Below, in pieces: positions 54,338-63,385 of a DNA stretch of 64,000 nucleotides. Below the pieces are notes generated by a model. That model searched no databases. It saw only the letters and a list, made by a program, of their open reading frames with translations, and had not been told where the DNA came from. Made by a program: the position numbers and the translations under genes. Positions within the stretch are counted from its first letter, which is position 1, and every line of letters starts with the position of its first letter. Origin of the DNA: Planctomycetes bacterium GWF2_41_51 (GTDB taxonomy: Bacteria; Planctomycetota; Phycisphaerae; Sedimentisphaerales; UBA12454). The stretch lies in assembly GCA_001825665.1 (NCBI GenBank), contig MHXZ01000102.1:1-64000 (forward strand). The letters run 5' to 3'.

Positions 54338-56461
54338 GTGAAACATATTTATATCTCACCAGTTTTAATCGTTATATGTTTTTTTGCCGTCTCTGGATAT
54401 GGCCAGAAGCCGCAACAAGTGATTAAAGCCTTTGATTACAAAGGTATCGAATTGAATGACGGCCGCATTAAACAGCAATTTGAAATTGTAAAAAACGAAT
54501 ATTTAAGAATTTCAAATGATGATCTTTTAATTGGCTTTAGAAAACGAGCAAATTTACCGGCTCCCGGAAAAGAACTTGGCGGCTGGTATACCGCTGACAG
54601 CTTCCATATTTTTGGTCAGATTCTTGGCGGGCTTTCGAGAATGTATGCCGCAACTGGCGACAGCCAATGCCTTGAAAAAGTAAATATCCTTATTGCTCAA
54701 TGGACTAAAACCATAGACCCTAACGGCTTTTTCTACTACACGGTAAAACCCAATGCTCCGCATTATACTTATGAAAAAATGGTTGGTGGACTTGTGGATG
54801 CTTATGTTTATTGTGGAAACAAGCAGACGGCCGAGAGTCTTAGCCGCATTACCGACTGGGCAATTAAAAACCTTAACCGAGAAAAAGTATATGGCCGCAA
54901 TAGCGGTTTAGAAAACGAATGGTACACACTTTCCGAAAACTTGTACCGTGCTTACCTCGCAACAGGCGATGAAAAGTATAAGGAGTTTGCACAGGTGTGG
55001 GACTATACGGAATATTGGGATATTTTTGCTCAGGACGGCAATATCTTTGACCGTTGGCGGGACTACCATGCCTATAGCCATGTCAATGCCACCAACGGTG
55101 CTGGTGCCGCATATCAGGTAACCGGACAGGAGCATTATCTGCATACCCTAATAAATGCCTATGATTATTTCAATACCCATCAATGTTGGGTGACTGGAGG
55201 ATATGGCCCGCGCGAGAGATTCAAAAAAAATCGGGCAGAGTTAATAGATAGTCTCTGCCTCGATGAAAGGCATTTTGAAACTCAATGCGGCTCATGGGCA
55301 GTTTTTAAACTTTGCAAGTATCTTTTAACCTATACGGGAGATGCTCGCTTTGGTGATTGGATTGAAAAGCTTTTATATAATGGTATCGGCGCTACTCTTC
55401 CTTCCGATGCAGATGGTTCAATTCAATATTGGTCGAACTATAATGTTTTCGGCGCATCAAAGCAAAATTCAAGTGAATGGTCTTGTTGTGCCGGCACTCG
55501 TCCCGAAGTGGTTGCCGATTATTATGATTTAATCTGGTTCAAAGATTCTGATAATGTATATGTCAACCTCTACGTGCCATCGACTTTAAAATGGAAATTT
55601 GCGAATGCAGATGTAACTATATCGCAAAAAGGCGTTTTGGAAGAGTCACACACAATTGATTTTACAATAAATCTTTCCAAAAAGGCCAAATTTGGCATGA
55701 ACTTCAGAATGCCTGGTTGGTTAAACCAGCCGGTGTTGGCTAAAGTTAATGGTAAAAGCGTGGATATTACACAAAATCAAAAACATTGGGCCGTTTTAAA
55801 ACAAACATGGAACGATGGCGACAAAATTACTTTGACCATGCCAATGAGTATAACTGTAAATCAAATTGTGCCCGAAAAAATATATCCTTTAGCGTTGACC
55901 TATGGCCCGGTAGTTTTAGCTGTTGATTGTGAAAAAGCACCGCGTCTCAAGAATATCAATTGGAAAGATTCTAATGAAATAATAGAGGTTTCAAAATCGC
56001 CTCTTGTTTTCAGCCCCAAATCAAATTCCAAAATTATCCTTAAACCTTATTATGCCTTTACTGCGGAACAGCAGTATAAATTGTACATCGATCCCAACGC
56101 AGGGCTGGTGGAGCAGCCTCAATTTAGCGGCCGATGGCGCAAGGGTAGTGAATTTATGTACAGTAATGACCCCAACGCCGTTGCAAAGGCCATTTTTGAA
56201 GGTACATCTATCAGATGGCAGGGACGCAAATATGGTGATGCCGGCAAAGCGGAAGTCAGCATCGATGGTCAAGTCGTGGCTGTGATCGATCAATATAAGC
56301 CCGAAAGTGACCAGCAATTCGAGCCGTTTGAATGGAAATATGAAGGGCTTACGCCGGGATCACATGTTATATCTATTCGTGTTTTAGGACAAAAAAATGA
56401 AAATTCCAAAAACACCTATATTAATGTGGCGGGGTTTACGCCCGTTTTGAAAAAAAATTAA
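54338..56461 (+). CDS. secreted GH127-type beta-L-arabinofuranosidase, tandem duplicate
   Basis: 707 residues from a GTG start behind GGAAAGG. Signal peptide MKHIYISPVLIVICFFAVSGYG. GFRKRANLPAPGKELGGWY, RHFETQCGSWAVFKLCKYL and WSCCAGTRPEVVADYYDLIWF match the family; one C-terminal module (DAGKAEVSIDG). Much of the sequence parallels the 52154 product, but details around the active-site approach differ (GYGPRERFKKNRAELIDSL against GFGPRERFKRNRAELIGSL). It is followed 21 bp later by a GxGYxYP gene. Confidence 0.82.
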   Translation: MKHIYISPVLIVICFFAVSGYGQKPQQVIKAFDYKGIELNDGRIKQQFEIVKNEYLRISNDDLLIGFRKRANLPAPGKELGGWYTADSFHIFGQILGGLSRMYAATGDSQCLEKVNILIAQWTKTIDPNGFFYYTVKPNAPHYTYEKMVGGLVDAYVYCGNKQTAESLSRITDWAIKNLNREKVYGRNSGLENEWYTLSENLYRAYLATGDEKYKEFAQVWDYTEYWDIFAQDGNIFDRWRDYHAYSHVNATNGAGAAYQVTGQEHYLHTLINAYDYFNTHQCWVTGGYGPRERFKKNRAELIDSLCLDERHFETQCGSWAVFKLCKYLLTYTGDARFGDWIEKLLYNGIGATLPSDADGSIQYWSNYNVFGASKQNSSEWSCCAGTRPEVVADYYDLIWFKDSDNVYVNLYVPSTLKWKFANADVTISQKGVLEESHTIDFTINLSKKAKFGMNFRMPGWLNQPVLAKVNGKSVDITQNQKHWAVLKQTWNDGDKITLTMPMSITVNQIVPEKIYPLALTYGPVVLAVDCEKAPRLKNINWKDSNEIIEVSKSPLVFSPKSNSKIILKPYYAFTAEQQYKLYIDPNAGLVEQPQFSGRWRKGSEFMYSNDPNAVAKAIFEGTSIRWQGRKYGDAGKAEVSIDGQVVAVIDQYKPESDQQFEPFEWKYEGLTPGSHVISIRVLGQKNENSKNTYINVAGFTPVLKKN

Positions 56462-56482
56462 GGAATTTATCTGGAGTTGTAA

Positions 56483-58237
56483 ATGAACTGCAATTGTGAA
56501 AAAACAAGTAATAAGATGAAGATAAAAGTTTTTAAATTCTGTTTGTTGTTGTTCTCCGGACTTTGCTTTTTGCCTCAAGCATTTGCAAATGATATGAATT
56601 GGTGGCCGCAGCAGAAGGCTCCTGAAACAATTGCAAAACTTTACGGCGTTAGAAGTCCTGCTGATGCAATGCTTGCCCAGTCGCTTTCTGGTTTGGCTGC
56701 TCAGGCTGTAAATGAAGACAGATTTAAGGAAATGGTCTGGATTGAAGATAATCGGCCTGATTATATGCAGTGGTATGCAGGATTACAGGACAAACTGCAT
56801 TTGAAAGAGTCCGGCAAATATCAACTCTGGGATTTGGCCAAGCGATACGCCGAAAAGGGCATTATAAAAGGATACGTTCTGTACGACTATTCAGCAGATG
56901 GCATGAATAGCTCCGTAAATATCGCAACTGTTGCCGCCGGCCAGTTTCAGGCGATGTTGATTGAAGCCTCTCAGCAATCAAAGGCAAAAGAATTAAATCT
57001 GGAACTTTTATTCGATGCTCGGGGTAAGGATTACTTCTGGTGCTTTGAAAATTTTAAACAAAAGCTAAATCGCAATCTCCTCCTCACTCAAAGTCCCACT
57101 CTGCCAAGCATGCGAGATATGGCAATAGCTCACAAGACAATGGTGCTGTGGGATATCAATGAGCCGTTCGAAACTGTTCTAAAATGGCTCGAGCCGGGTA
57201 CTGCCGTAATGGGCTGGAACAAAGGCGATGAGAAGGGGCATGTCGGACCTGTGAGCGTATGGGGACATTTTCAAACAGCTTCCGATCATGCACAGAATAT
57301 CCCATTACTTTCCGCTGCTAATCGAAATATTACAATCAAGCAGGTTAAAGCATGCGATCCTGCCAAAATTGATTATAGTTCAAAAGCAAAGTTCGTCAGC
57401 TTTTTAATGAGCGATGGGGACAATGTTCAATGGCAGATGGGCCGCTTTGCATTTAATGAAAGCTTCTGGGCCAATCCTGAACATGGTAAATTTCCCATGG
57501 GTTGGAGTTCCTGCCTCGCCCAGCTTGCCCAGGTCTGCCCTGAAGCAATAGATTATCTTTCCGCTACACAGCCTGACAATTCAACTCTGGTTGAATTCAG
57601 CGGCGGATATTTTTATCCGGATTTGTTTGCGGTAAACCGCAGCAACCGGCTTGAAGTGCTTACGAAACATGCACGCAAGCTTTCATTCCAGATGAACCGT
57701 TCTGGTGCCCGCACACTTTGTTTTATAGTTAGAGACGTAAACAGCCCGGCCGCCAAAGAGGCTTATCAGGTATTTGCGAACGAAATTGATGGCCTGGTTG
57801 GAATGATCGCGCTTCAATACCATCCATACAGTGGAGGTATGGGCAAAGTGTTTTGGCTCACCAACCGCCAGGGAATCGAAATTCCAGTACTTACAGCAAA
57901 GTATGCAATTTGGAAAAAGGCCAGATACGCTAGCGGCGGCAGCCCCGAAAAAATAATCAAGATAGTCAACGCTGACCCTAATAGTCATAATTACAACCTC
58001 ATAGCCGTTCACGCCTGGTCAATGTTTAAAGATGCGGCAGATTACAATGACCAGGATAAACCATCAGACTTGCAGGCCGGTCTTTCGCCAGTAGCCGCAG
58101 GCATAAAGAATCTGGATTCAAATGCAAAAATAATTTCTCCCGAGGAGATGCTCTGGCGAATCCGCATGGATTATAATTCCAGGCAGACACAGAATGTTAT
58201 CTCGACAATGAAGAATATGGAATCTAAAAAGGAATAA
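56483..58237 (+). CDS. secreted GxGYxYP-family protein
   Basis: 584 residues; the start at 56483 has a GGAG site, although a shorter start 11 codons in would give a more usual signal peptide. The hydrophobic segment ends QAFAND. Conserved blocks: YGVRSPADAMLAQSLSGLAAQ, FVSFLMSDGDNVQW, FSGGYFYPDLFAVNR and NLIAVHAWSMF. It shares the SDGDN block with the 25638 gene and the GxxYxYP block with both other family members. It lies between GH127 and GH38 genes, so an extracytoplasmic role on the same glycan is likely; the reaction is unknown to me. Confidence 0.72.
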   Translation: MNCNCEKTSNKMKIKVFKFCLLLFSGLCFLPQAFANDMNWWPQQKAPETIAKLYGVRSPADAMLAQSLSGLAAQAVNEDRFKEMVWIEDNRPDYMQWYAGLQDKLHLKESGKYQLWDLAKRYAEKGIIKGYVLYDYSADGMNSSVNIATVAAGQFQAMLIEASQQSKAKELNLELLFDARGKDYFWCFENFKQKLNRNLLLTQSPTLPSMRDMAIAHKTMVLWDINEPFETVLKWLEPGTAVMGWNKGDEKGHVGPVSVWGHFQTASDHAQNIPLLSAANRNITIKQVKACDPAKIDYSSKAKFVSFLMSDGDNVQWQMGRFAFNESFWANPEHGKFPMGWSSCLAQLAQVCPEAIDYLSATQPDNSTLVEFSGGYFYPDLFAVNRSNRLEVLTKHARKLSFQMNRSGARTLCFIVRDVNSPAAKEAYQVFANEIDGLVGMIALQYHPYSGGMGKVFWLTNRQGIEIPVLTAKYAIWKKARYASGGSPEKIIKIVNADPNSHNYNLIAVHAWSMFKDAADYNDQDKPSDLQAGLSPVAAGIKNLDSNAKIISPEEMLWRIRMDYNSRQTQNVISTMKNMESKKE

Positions 58238-58240
58238 AGA

Positions 58241-60901
58241 ATGTATTTTCTAAAAAGAAGTTTGTTTGTATTCTTGAGTTTCTTAATGATAGCTGTCGGT
58301 TCTGTATCAGCAAATGAATCGGAACTTTGGAAAGAAGGTTTTATCGGTGTTATGCCTTCCAGCCATCAGGATATCGCATGGGAAGATACTCCGGACAATT
58401 GCGATCTTATCCGGGAAAAAATATTTCTCAAGGCTCTCGATTTGCTGGAACAAAATCCCCAGTACCGCTATATGATCGAGGACTGTTATATCACAAAAAA
58501 ATTCATCCAGTTAAATCCGGATGCTGCGGCGAGGATCAAAAGAGCACTTAATAAAGGTCAGCTTGAAATTGGCGCAACATATACAATGCCCAATGAATCA
58601 CTGTTCAGCGGGGAAGTTTTAACACGGCAGTTTTATTTCGGCCAAAGATGGCTTCAGGATACGTTTGAACATACCTCTGTGCTTAGTACGAATGTCGATG
58701 TCCCGGGCGAAAGTATGCAGTATCCTCAACTGGCGGTTAAGGCTGGTATCAAACTTCGCATACTCGACAAGAACAAGCCTTTTGAACTTTTCAGATGGCA
58801 ATCGCCTGATGGTACGCAAATCGTAACGGAATTTTTGCCTCAGCACAATTATGGTTCTATGGCTGCCTATAATCCGCCAAAGCCGTTTGATCTCAGGAGC
58901 ATTGAGGATTTATTGGGATGGGACAAAAAAGAATTTTATGAGCAGGTTAATCCTGTACTTGAAAAAAACAAATTACCATTGGCTGCGTTATTGTATTATG
59001 GTTCGGATATAACATTCCCAGATGAAAGGTCTATCCAGACGCTTCACCAATATGGCAAAACGCATCAATCGCCAATGATAGAATTTTGCAGTCCAAAAGA
59101 ATTTTATGAGAAAGTAAAAGATCTGCCATTGCCTGTTAACTATGGCGAAATCCCTAATGACTGGTGCTATATGGTCGGCCCGTGCAATGCGGTGCATATG
59201 AAGATGGCCAGACGTGCACAGAATATATTGCCCGCAGCGGAAAAATTCAGCGTGATAGCCAATGAATTAAATCCTTATTTCAACTATCCGGCGCATGATT
59301 TGATAAAAGCGTGGAATAAACTTATGGACGCGACCGATCACAGCTATTCGGGTATTAACGGCAGGCAAACTAATATTATTTATCATACCGCTATTGAAGA
59401 TGCGGATCAAATGAGCCAAACTCTGCTGCATAATGCTGTAAATGATATTGCAGGCTTTGTGAAAACAGATAAATCTAAAAAAGAACTTGAGCCGGTAATA
59501 GTTTTTAATTCGCTCAACTGGGAAAGGCAGATGGACCTGGCTGAGATTACCGTGCGGTTTGTTAAAGACAAGGTTAATACCCCGGCTATCTTTGATGGCG
59601 ATGGAAATCGGCTAAGAACAGAATTGATTGAAAGTGAAAAGTATGATGATGGCTCTGTTAGCAAAGTTACAATGCTGTGTGTTGTAAAAAATATTCCATC
59701 TATTGGCTATACGACACTTTATGCCGGTCAAACTGATAACAAAGAAAGCGACGACAAGGCAGCAGTCTGGCATGATAATATTCTCGAGAATGATTTTTTC
59801 AGAATCGAGCTATGTTCATCAGGCATAAAGAGCATTCAGGACAAAGAGAGAAATATCGAATTGATCGCAACGGATAATTTTTATGGCGGTGAGTTTTTTG
59901 TTGGTAAAGATACCGGCAAATATACAGAGCCTGATAAGCTGGATTTAACTTCTTATTTTGAAAGAATGAAAGATAATCCGGTTACAATATCGCTTGTGCG
60001 TAATACCGCCTTGCGTGCAACGGTAGCACTTGAGACCTCGTTTGCGGACAGTAAATTCCGTGAATATATCACTCTCTATAAAGATATTAATCAGATAAAG
60101 ATTGATGTTGAAGTTGATTGGGCTGGTACACGGCAGAGACAGGTTCGTATGGCTTTGCCTTTCAATATCAAAGATGCTCAAATGGCTTACGAAGTACCGT
60201 TTGGTGTAGTTGAAATTGGTAAAAATGAATTTCCAAACCCTGAATTTTGGCAGGCTAAGAAAGATGAGCCGATAGTCGAATGGAATCCTTATAATACCAA
60301 GATTTATGCTAATGCACATCGTACCAGCAGAGAGGTTCAGAACTTTTTTGATATATCCGGAAAAGATATCGGTATCTGTATCAACAGTACAGTTGTCACG
60401 CATGACTACAGAGATAAAACCAAAAATCCTGTTGAGTACCCGATTCTTCAGCCGGTACTTCTGGCTACAAAAATTTGTTCAGGCAAACAGATATGGCATG
60501 AACAAAAAGGTATTCATAACCAAAGTTTCAGAATAACTACTCACAATCCGGGCTGGAAAAACGGTTATAAAACCGGATGGGAATTCAACAATCCTCTGGT
60601 CGCCGTTGTGCCGGTTACAAATAAAAATGCGTTGTTGCCTCAGGAGTATAGCTTTGTAACAGTAGAGCCGGCAAATGTTATCATGAGTACGATTAAAAAA
60701 TGCGAGGATGATAACAGCATAGTAATGCGAATGTTCGAAGAGGAAGGCGTGGATTCTAAAGTAAATATCAGGTTCTTCAGGCAGATTAGAAATATCGGTC
60801 AGACCAGTTTGATTGAACGCGGACGCCAAACGCTTGACGGTACCGAGATAACACTTGGCCATAATGAAGTAAAAACTCTTAAATTCGATTTCGAAAAGTA
60901 A
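58241..60901 (+). CDS. secreted GH38-family alpha-mannosidase
   Basis: 886 residues, GGAA ribosome site, signal peptide MYFLKRSLFVFLSFLMIAVGSVSA. The N-terminus keeps the metal His and Asp in VMPSSHQDIAWEDTP, and the nucleophile region TNVDVPGESMQYPQLAVKAG keeps an Asp where the 28235 protein has Thr. Later parts are beta-rich as usual for GH38 (KKELEPVIVFNSLNWERQ). It is predicted to hydrolyse alpha-mannosides, or related sugars, outside the cytoplasm. It starts 3 bp after the GxGYxYP gene. The N-terminal motif differs from canonical HWDPGW-type enzymes, so the substrate may not be plain mannoside. Confidence 0.78.
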   Translation: MYFLKRSLFVFLSFLMIAVGSVSANESELWKEGFIGVMPSSHQDIAWEDTPDNCDLIREKIFLKALDLLEQNPQYRYMIEDCYITKKFIQLNPDAAARIKRALNKGQLEIGATYTMPNESLFSGEVLTRQFYFGQRWLQDTFEHTSVLSTNVDVPGESMQYPQLAVKAGIKLRILDKNKPFELFRWQSPDGTQIVTEFLPQHNYGSMAAYNPPKPFDLRSIEDLLGWDKKEFYEQVNPVLEKNKLPLAALLYYGSDITFPDERSIQTLHQYGKTHQSPMIEFCSPKEFYEKVKDLPLPVNYGEIPNDWCYMVGPCNAVHMKMARRAQNILPAAEKFSVIANELNPYFNYPAHDLIKAWNKLMDATDHSYSGINGRQTNIIYHTAIEDADQMSQTLLHNAVNDIAGFVKTDKSKKELEPVIVFNSLNWERQMDLAEITVRFVKDKVNTPAIFDGDGNRLRTELIESEKYDDGSVSKVTMLCVVKNIPSIGYTTLYAGQTDNKESDDKAAVWHDNILENDFFRIELCSSGIKSIQDKERNIELIATDNFYGGEFFVGKDTGKYTEPDKLDLTSYFERMKDNPVTISLVRNTALRATVALETSFADSKFREYITLYKDINQIKIDVEVDWAGTRQRQVRMALPFNIKDAQMAYEVPFGVVEIGKNEFPNPEFWQAKKDEPIVEWNPYNTKIYANAHRTSREVQNFFDISGKDIGICINSTVVTHDYRDKTKNPVEYPILQPVLLATKICSGKQIWHEQKGIHNQSFRITTHNPGWKNGYKTGWEFNNPLVAVVPVTNKNALLPQEYSFVTVEPANVIMSTIKKCEDDNSIVMRMFEEEGVDSKVNIRFFRQIRNIGQTSLIERGRQTLDGTEITLGHNEVKTLKFDFEK

Positions 60902-60952
60902 AATTGAAGTAAATAACTTTTTGTCACTAAACTTAAACTTAGGGAAGAATTT

Positions 60953-62248
60953 ATGGCCGCAACTATTAAAGAGGAAGCCAAAGAACAGTTATCATCCGGT
61001 AATATTCAGCAAAACAAGTTTGTAAATTTCATGGCGATGTTTCTGCCCGGTATTTTCCTGTTGGGGTTTAATATTGGTACTGGGAGCGTAACAGCCATGG
61101 CAAAAGCTGGTGCAACTTATGGAATGTCTCTTTTGTGGACTATTATCGCGTCATGCCTGGCGACTTTTTTCATGATCTGTATTTATGGCCGATATACGCT
61201 GGTTACGGGTGAAACAGCATTGCAGGCATTTCGCAAACACATCCATCCAGGCATTGGTATTTTTTTTATCGTCGCTCTTGTTACTGGTGTCAGCGGCAGC
61301 GTTATAGGGGTGATGGGTATTATATCTGACATGTGCTTTGAATGGTCTAAAACGATGATTGATGGCGGCATCCCGCCGATTTATTTTGCCCTCTTCTTTA
61401 CGAGCTTGGTCTATTACATTTTTTGGAATGGCAAAAGGCAGTTCTTTGAACGCAGCTTGGCAGTGATGGTGGCCATAATGGGCGTGTCATTTATATTAAA
61501 TTTTTTCATTATGATGCCTCCGCCGGTTGATATTTTAAAAGGAATAATCCCCAGCGTTCCGAAAGTCCTAAAGCCGGGAGATTCTCCATTATTGGTGATT
61601 GCTTCAATGGTAGGCACCACCGTTTTTTCAGGCCTGTTTATCATACGTACTACTCTCGTCAAAGAAGCGGGATGGACAATCAAGGATATAAAAAAACAGA
61701 GGAATGATGCATTTGTATCTGTGGGATTGATGTTTGTATTCAGCGCTGCAATTATGGCTGCTGCCGCCGGTACTTTGCATGCAAACGGCATTGGATTGGA
61801 TAAAGCCTCACAGATGGTCGAACTGATCAAACCTTTGGCAGGTTCTTTTGCCACAAGTATATTTGTAATTGGAATTATAGCCGCAGGTGTTTCATCGCAG
61901 TTTCCAAACGTGCTGATGCTGCCCTGGCTTTTGTGTGATTATAATCAGTCAGAGCGAAATATGACTCTCACAAAATATCGTGTAATGGTTTTTATAAGCT
62001 GCTTGCTCGGTTTAATCGTTCCTATCTTTAAGGCGCCTCCCGTTTTTATTATGATTTTATCTCAAGCATTCAATTCGGTTATTTTGCCGTCCACTGTGGC
62101 TTGTATCCTATATCTTGGAAATCGCAAAGATATAATGGGCGAATATAGAAATAATTTGATGACTAATATTATTCTAATCGCCATATTGCTGTTTTCACTG
62201 ATAACGACCGCTATGGGTATTAAAGGCGCTTGGGATATGATTTTTTAA
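60953..62248 (+). CDS. Nramp-like membrane transporter lacking the metal-binding motifs
   Basis: 431 residues, about eleven membrane helices. The overall layout is Nramp-like (helix 1 followed by AGATYGMSLLWTIIAS, then YTLVTGETALQAFRKHI). The canonical DPGN in helix 1 is replaced by GTGS (in NIGTGSVTAM), and the MPH of helix 6 by FSG (in VGTTVFSGLFII). These residues bind manganese or iron in true Nramp proteins, so metal transport is unlikely as annotated by similarity. Its place between GH38 and manA suggests a different substrate, perhaps a sugar-linked solute or another ion. Confidence 0.75.
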   Translation: MAATIKEEAKEQLSSGNIQQNKFVNFMAMFLPGIFLLGFNIGTGSVTAMAKAGATYGMSLLWTIIASCLATFFMICIYGRYTLVTGETALQAFRKHIHPGIGIFFIVALVTGVSGSVIGVMGIISDMCFEWSKTMIDGGIPPIYFALFFTSLVYYIFWNGKRQFFERSLAVMVAIMGVSFILNFFIMMPPPVDILKGIIPSVPKVLKPGDSPLLVIASMVGTTVFSGLFIIRTTLVKEAGWTIKDIKKQRNDAFVSVGLMFVFSAAIMAAAAGTLHANGIGLDKASQMVELIKPLAGSFATSIFVIGIIAAGVSSQFPNVLMLPWLLCDYNQSERNMTLTKYRVMVFISCLLGLIVPIFKAPPVFIMILSQAFNSVILPSTVACILYLGNRKDIMGEYRNNLMTNIILIAILLFSLITTAMGIKGAWDMIF

Positions 62249-62289
62249 CCATCATTTATTAGTATTGCTTTGATTTTTCAGGGTCATTT

Positions 62290-63378
62290 GTGAATTACAG
62301 GAATAAATTGATCAAGCTGCCTCAAAACCGTGTTTGGCGTTCGTACCTTGGCGGCCGTATTCTTGACGAGCTTATCGGAAAAAGCAACCCATGCGATAGC
62401 CGTTACCCTGAAGACTGGATAGGCTCTGTTACAGTTGCTCGTAATCCTGACTCACGAAATGAAAACGAAGGTATTTCAAAAATTGAAATTGAAGAACAGG
62501 AACTCCTTTTCACCGATTTGATTGCACTGGATCCCAAGTATTTTCTGGGCAAAGAACATCTGGCTCGATTCGGTCAAAAGCCGATGGTGCTGGTAAAATT
62601 GTTGGATTCAGCGGTTCGACTGCATTTTCAAGCCCATCCAACCGCACAATTTGCCAAACTACATCTCAATACAACATCAGGCAAGGCGGAGGCATATCAT
62701 ATTTTAAGTATTCGTGAAGGTATTGAAGAGCCTTTTGTGTATTTGGGCTTTCAGCGACCCCCTGATCGCGCTGAATTCAAGCGTTGTATTGAACAGCAAG
62801 ATATTAAAACCATGGAAAGTTTTTTCGATAAAATCAAGGTTAAGCCGGGAGATACTTTATTTATTCCCGGCGGAGTCCCGCACGCCATTGGGGGGGGCAT
62901 TCTCATGGTGGAAGTTATGGAACCCTCGGATTTGGCGGTTCGCTTTGAATTTGAAAGGGGGGGCTATGTTTTGCCAGAGTCGGCAAGATTTATGAGCCGC
63001 GGTTTGGATTTTTGCCTGGACATCTTTGATTTCGAAGCTAAACCCGAAACTCTCGTGCGCAGCGAATATATGTTCGAACCCAGGCTGGAAGTAACTTACG
63101 GGAAAAACGCTCATCGTTATCATTTGATTGGCCCCGAGACTACCCCTTGTTACCGTATTAAAAAATCAATTGTTCAGGGTACAATAGAGCGTCATGAAAC
63201 AACATTTTTTATAGGCGTGATTACGAAAGGCTCTTGCGTAATCAAAACTCCTGAATCCGCCATTGAGCTTAAGACTTATGATAAATTCTTTTGTCCTGCA
63301 TGTCTGGGGCCCTACACAATAAAAGCTGATGATGAAGTTCATATATTGGAGTGCTTTGGACCCAATAAGCCAAATTAA
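62290..63378 (+). CDS. manA: class I (cupin) mannose-6-phosphate isomerase
   Basis: 362 residues from a GTG start. Metal-binding cupin positions are visible: LHFQAHPT, GKAEAYHIL and PGGVPHAIGGG, with VEVMEPSDLAVRFE after them. The enzyme interconverts mannose-6-phosphate and fructose-6-phosphate in the cytoplasm. Placed after the GH38 and transporter genes it would feed mannose into glycolysis, once a kinase (not seen here) has phosphorylated it. A paralogue to housekeeping ManA or the only copy cannot be told from this window. Confidence 0.85.
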   Translation: MNYRNKLIKLPQNRVWRSYLGGRILDELIGKSNPCDSRYPEDWIGSVTVARNPDSRNENEGISKIEIEEQELLFTDLIALDPKYFLGKEHLARFGQKPMVLVKLLDSAVRLHFQAHPTAQFAKLHLNTTSGKAEAYHILSIREGIEEPFVYLGFQRPPDRAEFKRCIEQQDIKTMESFFDKIKVKPGDTLFIPGGVPHAIGGGILMVEVMEPSDLAVRFEFERGGYVLPESARFMSRGLDFCLDIFDFEAKPETLVRSEYMFEPRLEVTYGKNAHRYHLIGPETTPCYRIKKSIVQGTIERHETTFFIGVITKGSCVIKTPESAIELKTYDKFFCPACLGPYTIKADDEVHILECFGPNKPN

Positions 63379-63385
63379 ACGTGAA

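Noticed and set aside
60479-60862. 127-residue - strand ORF inside the second GH38 gene
   Set aside because: Antisense shadow of a well-supported gene.
61414-61854. 146-residue - strand ORF inside the Nramp-like gene
   Set aside because: Antisense to a clear membrane protein gene; composition follows from the complementary strand.
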